Both the position numbers and the translations under genes were made by a program. Shown here in pieces: positions 1 through 7,684 of a DNA stretch of 64,000 bases. Source of the DNA: Mycobacterium paraffinicum (GTDB lineage: Bacteria > Actinomycetota > Actinomycetes > Mycobacteriales > Mycobacteriaceae); NCBI RefSeq assembly GCF_001907675.1, contig NZ_MPNT01000002.1, forward strand, positions 62,001 to 126,000, written 5' to 3'. The notes under the pieces are model-generated. The model did no database searches and was not told the origin of the DNA. It saw nothing but the letters and a program-made list of their open reading frames with translations. Positions within the stretch are counted from its first letter, which is position 1. Every line of letters starts with the position of its first letter.

Positions 1-700
1 CCTGCAGATCGGAGAGGACACTCTGGTAGGCCGGCTGCATCTCGTCCGGCGTTGCGGGTTGAGACTTGGGGCAGTACGCGACGATGGCGCCGGCGGTGAC
101 TTCCGCGCTTTGGTTGGCATCCCATATCGACGACCGCTGAACGAACGCCACCGCATCGGCGAAATTGGGTTGGTGCGCCAGGAAGTCACAGACCGCGTGC
201 CCCTGGGCCATCACGTATTCCTGGCTGGGAAACGGTACGCCTTCATGCTTCAACGCGGCGATGAACGCCATGTCGGCGATCTCGATCCGCGGGGCGGGTG
301 CCACCGGCGCGATGCGACTGGGCGGCGGCGCCGCCGACGGCGGGCTGTCGGCGGGCTGCTCCGATGAATCCCGTTGGTGGACCGCGAACATCACCACCAC
401 CGCGGCGGCGACGGCGGCCAGAGAAAGCGGCAACGCCGCGAGGAGACCCAATCGGCGCCGAACACCCATGCGCGCGCGGAGCGCGGTGCCGGACCTGTGG
501 GCGCCCCGGGCGTCGGCGACGATCTCGCCGTCACGCACCTTTCCCGCGTTGGGGGCAGGCGTCCCCGCGCTATGCGCGAGCAGCTCGTCGAGCAATTCGT
601 CGATCTCTCGGGATGACGGCTGACCGCCGCGCTCGCCGACCGATCGGCGCCCAAGGGCGATGCGCCGCAATTCTGAATCGATCGTCTCGCGGTCGCGCAT
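1..700 (-). CDS. DUF732-type membrane-anchored protein, partial (3' end outside window)
   Basis: The minus-strand frame is open from an ATG at 698-700 to the window start (233 codons, no stop). The N-terminal about 45 residues are charged and contain a Glu/Leu-rich segment (residues 34-41, around DELLDELL). One transmembrane segment follows at about residues 86-106, then a Pro/Ser-rich linker and a globular part with the DUF732 signature: F-I-A-A-L, then G-x-x-V-C-D and a late Y-C. DUF732 domains are small mycobacterial exported domains of unknown function with two conserved cysteines. The topology suggests a cytoplasmic N-tail and an outer-surface DUF732 domain. The family call is by pattern recognition; the N-terminal tail is a recurring mycobacterial type that I cannot assign a role. 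Confidence 0.72.
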   Translation of the reverse strand, partial: MRDRETIDSELRRIALGRRSVGERGGQPSSREIDELLDELLAHSAGTPAPNAGKVRDGEIVADARGAHRSGTALRARMGVRRRLGLLAALPLSLAAVAAAVVVMFAVHQRDSSEQPADSPPSAAPPPSRIAPVAPAPRIEIADMAFIAALKHEGVPFPSQEYVMAQGHAVCDFLAHQPNFADAVAFVQRSSIWDANQSAEVTAGAIVAYCPKSQPATPDEMQPAYQSVLSDLQ

Positions 701-1075
701 ATCAACAGTCTGAGAGTGTCACGACAATGGCACAAGTCCCGGAACCGGGCGACAAACCAAGCACCGGCGAGGCCGCCGTCACCACCCTCGAACGTCCGCC
801 GGCATGGGCGAGCCACGCCCCGCCCCGCCGGGCGGCTGGAGGCGACTGCCGCCGTAGGCACGAATCGAGGACCCGGGGTGTGCGGGCTTCAGATCCGCGG
901 GCGCATGCTTTCGGCAAGCCAGCCGGAGACTGCACGACCGATCGCTGCTCGTCAGCGCCGTGTGGGTTATGAAAATCTCTCTGCTACAAGACATTACATA
1001 TTGTGCCAACAGGGCATGCTACGCTTGCGCGGGATGCCCGTCGGCATCCGTTCGAAAATGAGAGAAGTTGAAGGT
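701..1075. other. Intergenic region, no convincing gene
   Basis: This 375-bp gap lies between the divergent DUF732 gene and cspA. It must contain both promoters. A plus-strand frame opens at ATG 727 and runs to 972 (81 codons), but its translation is Arg/Pro-rich and resembles no protein I know, so I do not call it. The last about 110 bases before cspA (from about 965) are noticeably more AT-rich than their surroundings and are the likely site of the cspA promoter and 5' leader. I could not define -35 and -10 boxes with confidence. Confidence 0.5.
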
Positions 1076-1279
1076 ATGACACAGGGAACTGTGAAATGGT
1101 TTAACAGCGAAAAAGGCTTCGGTTTTATCGCTCCGGACGGCGGCGCAGCAGATGTGTTCGTCCACTACTCCGAGATCCAGGGGAACGGCTACCGGTCCCT
1201 CGAGGAAAACCAGAGAGTTGAGTTCAATATCGAGCAGGGGACCAAGGGCCCGCAGGCAGTGGGAGTAACTGCCGTTTAG
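1076..1279 (+). CDS. cspA: Cold-shock protein CspA
   Basis: The product is a 67-residue single cold-shock domain, the usual length for bacterial CSPs. It carries both nucleic-acid-binding motifs: RNP1 as KGFGFI (residues 14-19) and RNP2 as DVFVHY (about residues 27-32). Such proteins bind single-stranded RNA and DNA in the cytoplasm and act as RNA chaperones during cold or stationary phase. The ATG at 1076 gives the standard N-terminus (M-T-Q-G-T-V-K-W-F). A longer in-frame opening back to 716 is rejected because the upstream residues do not belong to the family. A strong hairpin follows the stop, so the gene is probably monocistronic. Confidence 0.95.
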   Translation: MTQGTVKWFNSEKGFGFIAPDGGAADVFVHYSEIQGNGYRSLEENQRVEFNIEQGTKGPQAVGVTAV

Positions 1280-1295
1280 TGCGAGCTCTACCCAA

Positions 1296-1327
1296 GTGGG
1301 CTGGTGGGTGATTTCCCGCCAGCCCAC
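1296..1327 (+). terminator. Intrinsic-type hairpin after cspA
   Basis: A 13-bp stem (GTGGGCTGGTGGG pairing with CCCGCCAGCCCAC, one G-U pair) closes a 6-base loop 16 bases after the cspA stop. No U-tract follows, which is common for mycobacterial hairpin terminators. It is the most stable hairpin I noticed in this part of the window. Confidence 0.7.
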
Positions 1328-1669
1328 AGCACGTTAAGGGGCATCCCGCCCCGCGCCCGGCGGGCGTACGATCAGGTCATTGGGACCACGCAGGCCCCGA
1401 TATCACGGGGTTCTATTGCCGATCATTCTCCCCGGCAAGCGACGAAAAGTCCGAGAGGTCTCCGCGCTGCGAGCGCCAAAGCCTTGGCGCGCTCCTCAAG
1501 TGTTCTTCCGCTAGAAGCGCTGTAACACAACAGATTTGGCTGGGCTTTCGGCCGTTCGAGATGCGGTCTGCATCGGGTCGGTGATATGTCGCGCGCGACC
1601 ATCTGAGATCGCGTCGTCACCGATTCGATCGAGAATTGGCCGGTTCGCGGCCAAGACGGGATTGCCGCT
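1328..1669. other. Intergenic region, no gene seen
   Basis: About 340 bases lie between the cspA hairpin and the DUF5994 remnant. The open frames here on either strand are short, or are antisense readings of the downstream remnant, and none looks like a protein. I see no tRNA, no strong palindrome and no clear promoter. Confidence 0.5.
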
Positions 1670-2005
1670 ATGACACGACACGGACGCGAGACGGTTTCCA
1701 GCGGCCCCCACACAGGACCCGAGAACACGCCCCGGTTGCGCATGAAGCCCAAGGCGCGAACGACCGGGCACGTCGACGGAGCTTGGTGGCCACACGGCGA
1801 CGACCTGACGAGCGAACTGCCTGACCTGCTGGCGGTGTTGTCGGTGGGGCTCGGCTCCATCGAGCGGGTGATGATGACAGCGGCGGCGCCGGGCAATGCT
1901 TGCACCATCGCCGACATACTCGGGATCAGTCACGGCCGCCCGGAACCGCCGGGCGCGCCGTACCGGCCCGCATTCCGTCGGCGCGTACGGAGGTCTCGCG
2001 CATGA
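1670..2005 (+). pseudogene. DUF5994 family protein with internal deletion
   Basis: The 111-residue frame starts like mycobacterial DUF5994 proteins: L-R-M-K-P-K-A, then G-H-V-D-G-A-W-W-P and E-L-P-D-L-L-A-V-L-S-V at about residues 23-58. Straight after I-E-R-V (about residue 66) it jumps to the motif that normally ends the family (A-A-A-P-G-N then T-I-A-D-I-L). As I remember the family, the missing middle is about 60-65 residues, so this looks like an in-frame internal deletion followed by an unrelated Arg-rich tail. The family has no known function. It could still be expressed as a short protein, but half the domain is gone. Confidence 0.6.
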
Positions 2006-2199
2006 CGGTGACGGTGACGCTGCCCGGCGGGGGAAGCGACAAGTACATGCGGTTCGGTGACGCGTACGTCGAGCACAACGACGGCAGATTAGAAGTTTTT
2101 CGATGCGGCGCCAAGCAGACCTACAGCTACGGTCCCGGCGACTGGACGGACGTGGTGGGCGACCGGAAGCGGATCAAGAGGCGCGGTTTCTGGGGCTAA
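2002..2199 (+). CDS. Small hypothetical protein (65 aa)
   Basis: The ATG at 2002 is preceded by a GGAGG-like site at about 1989-1993 with good spacing, which favours this start over the in-frame opening at 1900. The product is soluble, without signal peptide or membrane segment, and ends in a basic stretch (about residues 54-62, K-R-I-K-R-R-G). It begins with an alternating T-V-T-V-T-L beta-like stretch and contains several aromatic and Gly residues. It overlaps the end of the DUF5994 remnant by four bases. I do not recognise the family and assign no function. Confidence 0.5.
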   Translation: MTVTVTLPGGGSDKYMRFGDAYVEHNDGRLEVFRCGAKQTYSYGPGDWTDVVGDRKRIKRRGFWG

Positions 2200-2380
2200 G
2201 CGACGCCCCAAGGCGCTCCGCGCGCCGTCTTTGCCGATGCCGGCGTGTAGATTGGATGGCAGCAGTTCGTGTTCGCACTGCCCCCCTAGCAATTTTCTTG
2301 TGCAGATGAGCGCAATCTACGATCGATCCCCTTCAGTCCACGCACGTGGGGCCGAAGGCAAAACCAAGAGGACCCGCTTT

Positions 2381-2515
2381 ATGACATCGTCCGATCTCTT
2401 TTCGCACCGCTACGAGCCCGAGGTCGTGTCACACGCCGCCGATTCGGAACCGGTGCAGAACCCGATTTTCTCCGACGGACCCAAGAAGGATTCCGCCTCT
2501 ACGACGCAATCCTGA
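2381..2515 (+). CDS. Short hypothetical ORF (44 aa)
   Basis: This ATG follows an AGAGGA site at about 2369-2374. The predicted peptide is hydrophilic, Ser/Asp/Glu-rich and has no membrane segment. An in-frame ATG at 2306 would lengthen it to 69 residues. Nothing in the translation is recognisable. Support is limited to the ribosome-binding site and codon third-position GC, so this is a weak call. Confidence 0.3.
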   Translation: MTSSDLFSHRYEPEVVSHAADSEPVQNPIFSDGPKKDSASTTQS

Positions 2516-2612
2516 TCGACCCGTCCTGGACGCACCACCCGGTCAGTCTCGTTCTCGCACAGCGATTTCGGCGTCTTTCGACGCCGCGCTGTGGCCGCAT
2601 GCCCTAGGCCGG

Positions 2613-2903
2613 CTATTCAGGCGGGGGCGGAACGGGACCGGGCGGTGGTCCGTCCGGCGGGGGTGGTGGAGGCGGCGACCGATGCGAGCAATCGGGGACG
2701 TAAATCAACACGCCGCCTACCATCGTCCATCCGATGGAGCATCCCGGCGGCAGCTGCGGGGGCGAATCGGGCGCGGCGATCAGTGCCACCATGGTTGCCG
2801 CGATCATCGCCGGAGCCATGAGGCGAAGGACGAACGCCGTCACTGCCCGGCCCGAAGCTCGGCCGGTTCGTCTGGCGACTGATTCAGCCGGTGCGTCAGG
2901 CAT
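2613..2903 (-). CDS. Small exported Pro-rich protein
   Basis: The product is 96 residues from the ATG at 2901-2903 (an upstream in-frame ATG at 2939 is also possible). A basic N-terminus is followed by a hydrophobic segment at about residues 24-43, interpretable as signal peptide or anchor. Next is a short domain with two cysteines (P-G-C-S-I-G-W and V-P-D-C) around a V-G-G-V-L-I-Y-V core, then a C-terminal run of prolines and glycines. The two Cys could form a disulfide outside the membrane. Function unknown. Confidence 0.55.
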   Translation of the reverse strand: MPDAPAESVARRTGRASGRAVTAFVLRLMAPAMIAATMVALIAAPDSPPQLPPGCSIGWTMVGGVLIYVPDCSHRSPPPPPPPDGPPPGPVPPPPE

Positions 2904-3079
2904 GCAACTTTTCCACTCTGCTGGGAAGCCGATCCTCAAGTGTGAAATGGCCGGCCGCTGGGCGCAACTTGAAGCCGTTTTCGGCCAATTCGCGGGCTCA
3001 CCCCGCGCGCCGAACGCGCATTGATGTCACGCGGTGCGATGCGCAAGACTGGTCAGGGCAATCGACGGAAGTGACCATT

Positions 3080-4027
3080 GTGAACTTGAACCGGGTAGTC
3101 GCTGCGTCCGCGGCGGCGCCGCTGGGTGCGATCGTGTTTGCACTCGTCGGCTGCTCGGTGTCGACGGCGAAGCCGGTCGCCACTTCGGCAACAACGCCGG
3201 CCGCGGCACCGGTCGCCTCGAGAACCATTGCGGCAGCACCAAATCCACCCCTTGGCGCGCAACCCCAACTGCCATCGGACCCGGCTCAACTGGCCGACGG
3301 CCTCGTCGCCGACGAGCGCGCCCTGCGGGACCCGTCGGCGCCAGAGCCGGCATTGGTGGCCGCGGCGCACCGCGAGCAAGCTGCCTATCGCGCCATCGGG
3401 CGGCACCCAGAATGGGACTCGGTCATTCGTCCGCGCATCCCGGCGGAGCTAGCCGACGTCTACGACCGCAACCTCGATGCCCGCCGCCAACTCCAGGCGA
3501 TGACGCCCGCGAAGGGCACGCTGCCCGCCTGGCGGATCGAGCCTCCCGTTCCCGCCGACGAACTGATGAGCGATTACCACGCGGCGGAAGCGGAGACGGG
3601 GGTCGGCTGGAACTACCTGGCCGCGATCAACCTGGTCGAGACCCGATTCGGCAGCATCAACGGCGTGAGCACCGCGGGCGCGCAGGGGCCCATGCAGTTC
3701 CTGCCGTCGACATTCGCCACCTACGGCCAGGGCGGTGATGTCCACTCCCCGCGCGACAGCATCCTGGCGGCGGGCCGCTTTCTGGCTGCCAACGGCTTCG
3801 CCAACGACCCCGCCCGCGCGATCTTCGGCTACAACCATGCCCACGAATACGTTCGGGCGGTCGACCAATACGCCGCACTGATCGCGAACGACCCCGCGGC
3901 CTTCCCCACCTACTATCGGTGGGACGTCTATTACGTCACCACCGCCGGGGACGTGTTGCTACCGATCGGATACGAGGCACCGTCCCCGATCCCGGTCGAG
4001 GACTACCTGGCGACCCACCCGCAGTAA
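3080..4027 (+). CDS. Lytic transglycosylase-like lipoprotein
   Basis: The predicted protein has 315 residues. A signal sequence with a lipobox (L-V-G-C, Cys25 counted from GTG 3080) marks it as a lipoprotein. A Pro/Ala-rich linker follows to about residue 70, then an SLT-type lysozyme-like domain at about 160-280: Y-L-A-A-I-N-L-V-E-T-R-F-G carries the expected catalytic Glu188, followed by G-A-Q-G-P-M-Q-F-L-P-S-T-F and F-G-Y-N-H. These enzymes cleave the peptidoglycan glycan strand between MurNAc and GlcNAc. The GTG at 3080 is preferred because GGAAG sits at 3067-3071; GTG 3071 is an alternative. The pre-domain region (about 70-155) is helical and less conserved. Confidence 0.85.
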   Translation: MNLNRVVAASAAAPLGAIVFALVGCSVSTAKPVATSATTPAAAPVASRTIAAAPNPPLGAQPQLPSDPAQLADGLVADERALRDPSAPEPALVAAAHREQAAYRAIGRHPEWDSVIRPRIPAELADVYDRNLDARRQLQAMTPAKGTLPAWRIEPPVPADELMSDYHAAEAETGVGWNYLAAINLVETRFGSINGVSTAGAQGPMQFLPSTFATYGQGGDVHSPRDSILAAGRFLAANGFANDPARAIFGYNHAHEYVRAVDQYAALIANDPAAFPTYYRWDVYYVTTAGDVLLPIGYEAPSPIPVEDYLATHPQ

Positions 4028-4038
4028 CCCGCGTCGAT

Positions 4039-4278
4039 CTACAGGTACTTCAGGGCGATGTCCTGCAGGTGTGACCGCACGTCTTGACCCGTGGCCTTCT
4101 CCAACTTGATCCCCAGCTCGCCCGCGAGGTTGACGAAACCCATCAGCAGCATGATTTCGCCGTCGGGCTCGTCGATGACGTTCTCGACGAGGCGGCTCCA
4201 CGCGAATTCGTTGCCGCTGTCCGACGTCCACGCCGTCATCACGTCGATGGCGCGGCGGACGTTCTCTCGCACATCCAT
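4039..4278 (-). CDS. Small hypothetical protein (79 aa)
   Basis: The ATG at 4276-4278 starts a helical, soluble 79-residue protein (M-D-V-R-E-N-V-R-R-A-I-D at the N-terminus) with no signal or membrane segment. An in-frame upstream extension to 4365 would overlap the C-terminus of the neighbouring secreted protein in another frame and looks non-coding. It lies downstream of, and codirectional with, the Gly/Pro-rich gene (44-bp gap). I recognise it only as the kind of short alpha-helical protein common in mycobacteria; no function is assigned. Confidence 0.6.
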   Translation of the reverse strand: MDVRENVRRAIDVMTAWTSDSGNEFAWSRLVENVIDEPDGEIMLLMGFVNLAGELGIKLEKATGQDVRSHLQDIALKYL

Positions 4279-4322
4279 CCCCGGAGCCTGCCATGACCTC
4301 CGGGCCGCCGCCCGTCGGATCG

Positions 4323-5291
4323 TCAGTAGAGCGGCACCCAAACTCCCATGTACCAGAAGCCCCAACCACCGAACTGCCAGTTGAAGACGGGGATGGCGGT
4401 GTAGCTGTCGTACTGGAAAGGCCCGAAATCGACCTGCGCGACGGCGACGTCACGCGGCGGTCCGGCCCACGGGCGGTTCCAGCCGCCCGGAGGCGGCGGA
4501 CCGTCCCAGCCCCCGGGCGGGGGCGCGCCCACCCAGTGTGGCGGTGGGTGGCCGGGCGCCGGGCCGTCGTTCCAGCCGTGACCGCGCGGCGGCGGCGGGG
4601 GCGGTGCCCCGTGGTCGACGATGCTGAAGCCCGCCCGCGCGTCGCCGGGTCCACCTATTTGAGCGTTGCCGCTGACGTACGTCCCGCGTGGCACGTAGGG
4701 CTGGTGCGGCGGCTGGGTGCTCGGCGGGTTGAGGGCCTGTCTGCCCTGCGGCGGCGGATTGTGCTCGTTCGCCGGCGCGTTGGGTTGTCCGCCGGGGCCG
4801 TTCTGGCCTTGGTCGCCGGGGCCACCCTGCTGCGGGTTGCCGGGGCCGCCCTGCGGCGGGTTATTCGGCCCACCCTGCGGCGGGTTGTTCGGCCCACCCT
4901 GCGGCGGATTCTGTCCATGTCCGCCCGGGGGCGGATTGTTCTGCCCGCCGGGCGCTCCGCCGGGTCCGCTCTGCGGCCCGCCGGGGCCACCGGGTCCGCT
5001 CTGCCCGCCGGGCGCTCCCCCGGGTCCGCCCTGCTGCCCGCTGGGGCCACCGGGTCCGCTCTGCTTCCCGCCCGGCGCTCCCCCGGGTCCGCCCTGCTGC
5101 CCGCCGGGGCCGCCGGGGTTTCCGCCACCACCGCCGCCGGGATTTCCCCCGCCGCCACCGCCATGGCAACCGGGGCACGGCGGCGGGGGGTCGAGCGGGG
5201 CCGCGAAGGCCGAACCCGCGTTCAAAGTGACGGTGGACAGGCTCAACCCCGCCGCGACCGCCGCCGCACCGACGACACGTTTCATAGACAT
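4323..5291 (-). CDS. Secreted Gly/Pro/Gln-rich repetitive protein
   Basis: The product is 322 residues. It has a signal peptide with cleavage near A-F-A-A (residues 28-31) and a C-P-G-C motif just after. A long low-complexity region at about 43-170 is built from G-G-P-G-G, Q-S-G-P-G-G-P and three tandem N-N-P-P-Q-G-G-P-like units. A second Pro-rich part with aromatic residues follows, and the C-terminus is Trp/Phe/Tyr-rich (F-N-W-Q-F-G-G-W-G-F-W then G-V-W-V-P-L). Similar aromatic tails ending in a W-x-P-L motif occur in other mycobacterial exported proteins of unknown role. The repeats are collagen-like in composition but do not keep a strict G-X-Y register. Function unknown; cell-wall or matrix location is inferred. 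Confidence 0.75.
   Translation of the reverse strand: MSMKRVVGAAAVAAGLSLSTVTLNAGSAFAAPLDPPPPCPGCHGGGGGGNPGGGGGGNPGGPGGQQGGPGGAPGGKQSGPGGPSGQQGGPGGAPGGQSGPGGPGGPQSGPGGAPGGQNNPPPGGHGQNPPQGGPNNPPQGGPNNPPQGGPGNPQQGGPGDQGQNGPGGQPNAPANEHNPPPQGRQALNPPSTQPPHQPYVPRGTYVSGNAQIGGPGDARAGFSIVDHGAPPPPPPRGHGWNDGPAPGHPPPHWVGAPPPGGWDGPPPPGGWNRPWAGPPRDVAVAQVDFGPFQYDSYTAIPVFNWQFGGWGFWYMGVWVPLY
4840..5165. repeat. Low-complexity GC-rich repeat tract inside the secreted protein gene
   Basis: The plus strand shows recurring units such as CACCCTGCGGCGG (near 4850-4910) and GGGCCACCGGGTCCGCTCTGC (near 4985 and 5045), separated by CCGGGCGCTCC-type blocks. They encode the Gly-Pro-Gln repeats on the minus strand. Copies are close enough to allow slippage, so the tract length may vary between strains. 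Confidence 0.7.
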
Positions 5292-5325
5292 AGCTGCGTC
5301 CCCCCTTGGGTGTCGATCGCCTGCA

Positions 5326-5793
5326 CTACGGGCATGTCACGTCCAACTCGAACGACTTGGTCACCTGCTGCGGTTGCTGCGGGTTGCTCATGTCGAGCCC
5401 GGTCGCGGTGCCCTTGATCGCGTAGGCCTTCCCGTTCACCGCGGCCCCCGCGTTGCCCCCTTGGTTGGGAGCCGCGTCGGAGAAACCCAGCGTGATGCCG
5501 TTGACGCTGCCGAGCCCGACCGAGTGAACGATGGGGGGGTTGGCGTTGCTGACCACGGCGCCGACGCCCGCCGTCGGGTCGCCGATGCCGATGTTGGTGT
5601 TGTCCCCCGCCGGGGTGCACGTGACCTGGCCGCTGACGTTTTGTGTCTGACCGTCGACGATGACCTGTGGGCCGGAGGCCGCGGGCGTCGACGAGCCCGA
5701 CGATCCGGTGCTTGACTTGTTGCTCGAACAGCCGGCGCATGCCGCGGCCACCACAGCCACGCCCGCCACGCCGACGACAATCCCACGCTTCAC
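5326..5793 (-). CDS. lpqH: LpqH-like (19-kDa antigen family) lipoprotein
   Basis: The product is 155 residues, close to M. tuberculosis LpqH in sequence layout. It has a signal peptide (K-R-G-I-V-V-G-V-A-G-V-A), lipobox A-G-C at residue 22, a Ser/Thr/Gly-rich linker of the kind that is glycosylated in LpqH, then a beta-rich domain with two cysteines (V-T-C-T and the final V-T-C-P). Matching blocks include S-V-G-L-G-x-V-N-G-I-T-L-G and K-G-T-A-T-G-L-D-M-x-N-P. LpqH is a surface lipoprotein and TLR2 agonist. The GTG start at 5793 is chosen because AAGGAGAG precedes it and the K-R-G N-terminus matches the family. Mycobacteria often carry several LpqH paralogues, so orthology is uncertain. Confidence 0.88.
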   Translation of the reverse strand: MKRGIVVGVAGVAVVAAACAGCSSNKSSTGSSGSSTPAASGPQVIVDGQTQNVSGQVTCTPAGDNTNIGIGDPTAGVGAVVSNANPPIVHSVGLGSVNGITLGFSDAAPNQGGNAGAAVNGKAYAIKGTATGLDMSNPQQPQQVTKSFELDVTCP

Positions 5794-5942
5794 TACTGCT
5801 CTCCTTCGTGTCGCTGGTGTCGCACTGCACAACTCGTTGGCTTCGTCAACGTAGCGAGCCCGCACCGCAGCCGCGGGACGCGGGATACCCGGTACCGGCC
5901 AGTCGTAAACGCTGTGTTAAATGCGCACGGATGCAGCCGCTC

Positions 5943-6590
5943 TCAAGGGAGAACGCGTAATCCCCACCTGCCCAGCAGTGGATCGACGATCGTGAAGTCG
6001 GTCGTATAGTCGTCACCGTCGGGTGAAGACATCAGCAGGCCCACCGCACTTACGGTGCCGTCAGGGTTCTTCACGAAACCCGGGCTGCCGCTGTCGCCGT
6101 TGAGGCTGAACACGCTGGCCGTTACCACACCATCCTCTACGTGCTTGACGAAACCACAGGTCTCGCCGGTAACGGCGCCGATCTTGCAGAATGGCATACC
6201 CTGACGAATTTGCTGCTGATTCAACACATCCCGAACCACATACCTGCCGCCGACATCGCCCGACGGCGCACCCACACTCGGGTCGAGGAGGATGATCGCG
6301 GCGTCCCTTGTTTCGCCTTCCTTCTCGCTGGCGGTGATCTTCCCGAGCGGAACGTCACTCCCGTATGTCCACAACGAACCGTCGTGGGCGTCGCAGTGGC
6401 CGCTGGTCATCAGGTAGTAACTGCCGTCGTCGCCCTGGGCAGCGAAACCCGCTGTGCACGAGCTGTTTTCATCCTCGACCTTGATGCCCGGCGTCACGCC
6501 GTCATCCGCTTGCGCCGGGTCCGCCAGCGTCGTCGCGGCGACGACTACAACACCGACCAAGCCCAACCCTCGCAACCACCGCATGGCCAC
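5943..6590 (-). CDS. Secreted chymotrypsin-like serine protease
   Basis: The product is 215 residues with a signal peptide (cleavage near A-Q-A-D-D, residues 27-31). The catalytic triad is visible: His65 in T-S-G-H-C, Asp96 in R-D-A-A-I and Ser167 in N-G-D-S-G-S-P. Cysteine pairs Cys45/Cys66 and Cys135/Cys145 are placed for two disulfides. This is the small S1-family protease type typical of actinobacteria (Streptomyces griseus protease fold), resembling mycobacterial exported proteases such as Rv1815. It is probably active outside the cell or in the periplasm; the substrate is unknown. An ATG at 6584 (M-R-W-L) is an alternative start. Confidence 0.85.
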   Translation of the reverse strand: MAMRWLRGLGLVGVVVVAATTLADPAQADDGVTPGIKVEDENSSCTAGFAAQGDDGSYYLMTSGHCDAHDGSLWTYGSDVPLGKITASEKEGETRDAAIILLDPSVGAPSGDVGGRYVVRDVLNQQQIRQGMPFCKIGAVTGETCGFVKHVEDGVVTASVFSLNGDSGSPGFVKNPDGTVSAVGLLMSSPDGDDYTTDFTIVDPLLGRWGLRVLP

Positions 6591-6755
6591 GCCGCCTCTC
6601 TTGAAGTGTCGGGCAGCATGTTAACAGCGCCAGCGGGTTTCGGCCCCCTGGCTGCTCCGCCAAGACCGGCGTCGGCGCGGCACCAGTATTGACGTGGACG
6701 ACAAAAATTCGGTGAACTTTTGTGGGGCAACGATTTTCGTTCCGGCACCGACGGG

Positions 6756-7628
6756 TCAGCCGCCGACATGCCGCGTAAGGAAGCCCAGCACGGCGTCGGC
6801 GAAGATGTCGTTGCGATCGCCGGCGACCATGTGTCCCGCACCGCGGACATCGGTGAACTCGACCTGCGGGAAGCGCTTCAGAAATTCGTCGGCGCGTTCC
6901 TGGCTGACGAGGTCACTCATCTGGCCCCGAATCAAGAGCATCGGCACGCCGCCGCGCAGGATCGCGTCGACCGCCGCATGCATCCGATCGGGGTCGGTGA
7001 CCTCGAACGGCGGAAAGGCTGCGGTCCCGCTGATGAACTGGGGATCCCAGTGCCAATACCAGCGATCGCCGCGGCGGCGCAGGTTCGTGGTCAGCCCATC
7101 CAGGTCGGTCGGCCTCGGCCGGTGCGGGTTGTACTCGGCGATCGCGTCGGCGACCTCGTCGAGCGAGGCGAAGCCCGATTCCACCCGCTCGGACATGAAG
7201 GCATGTATCCGGTTGGCGCCGGACTGGTCCATGTTCGGGACGATGTCGACCAACACGACCGCGCTGACGATGCCCGGCGCGAGCTCGCCCGCCAGCAGCA
7301 TCGAGGTGAACCCGCCCAACGAGGCGCCGACCAATACCGGCTGCGGCGGCAGCGTGCTCAGCACCTCCTGGACGTCACCGGCGAAGCTGACGACGCGGTA
7401 GTCGCCCTCGTCGGACCAATCGGATTCGCCGTGGCCGCGCAGATCGACGGTGACGGCTTGCCAGCCACGCTGGGCGACGGCGGCAGCGACCTTGCCCCAC
7501 GAGCGGCGGGTCTGTCCGCCGCCGTGCAGGAACACCACGGCCCGCGCGTCAGGATCACCCAGCCGGTCGGCGACGATGCGGACGCCACCGGGCCCCTGGA
7601 TCGAAAACGGTTCGACTGCCATCGGCAT
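6756..7628 (-). CDS. Alpha/beta-fold hydrolase
   Basis: The product is 290 residues with the standard alpha/beta-hydrolase layout. An oxyanion H-G-G-G motif lies at about residue 35, D-L-R-G-H-G-E-S at 62-69, the nucleophile elbow G-A-S-L-G-G has Ser103, and the likely catalytic His is in G-A-G-H-M-V near the C-terminus. There is no signal peptide, so it is cytoplasmic. The family covers esterases, epoxide hydrolases and peptidases; the sequence alone does not give the substrate. It is divergent from the downstream amidase with 56 bp between starts. ATG 7622 is a possible alternative start. Confidence 0.88.
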   Translation of the reverse strand: MPMAVEPFSIQGPGGVRIVADRLGDPDARAVVFLHGGGQTRRSWGKVAAAVAQRGWQAVTVDLRGHGESDWSDEGDYRVVSFAGDVQEVLSTLPPQPVLVGASLGGFTSMLLAGELAPGIVSAVVLVDIVPNMDQSGANRIHAFMSERVESGFASLDEVADAIAEYNPHRPRPTDLDGLTTNLRRRGDRWYWHWDPQFISGTAAFPPFEVTDPDRMHAAVDAILRGGVPMLLIRGQMSDLVSQERADEFLKRFPQVEFTDVRGAGHMVAGDRNDIFADAVLGFLTRHVGG

Positions 7629-7684
7629 CAGGTGATACTAAGCCGCTCCCATACGATTCAGCGTGGCGTCCGGAGGAGAAACCG

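Noticed and set aside
727..972. Plus-strand 81-codon frame upstream of cspA
   Set aside because: Arg/Pro-rich, no recognisable family and no strong ribosome-binding site; listed only as part of the intergenic region.
4717..5715. Plus-strand Cys/Pro/Gly-rich frame opposite the secreted protein
   Set aside because: It is the complement of the Gly/Pro/Gln repeats; the minus strand has the signal peptide and a sensible start.
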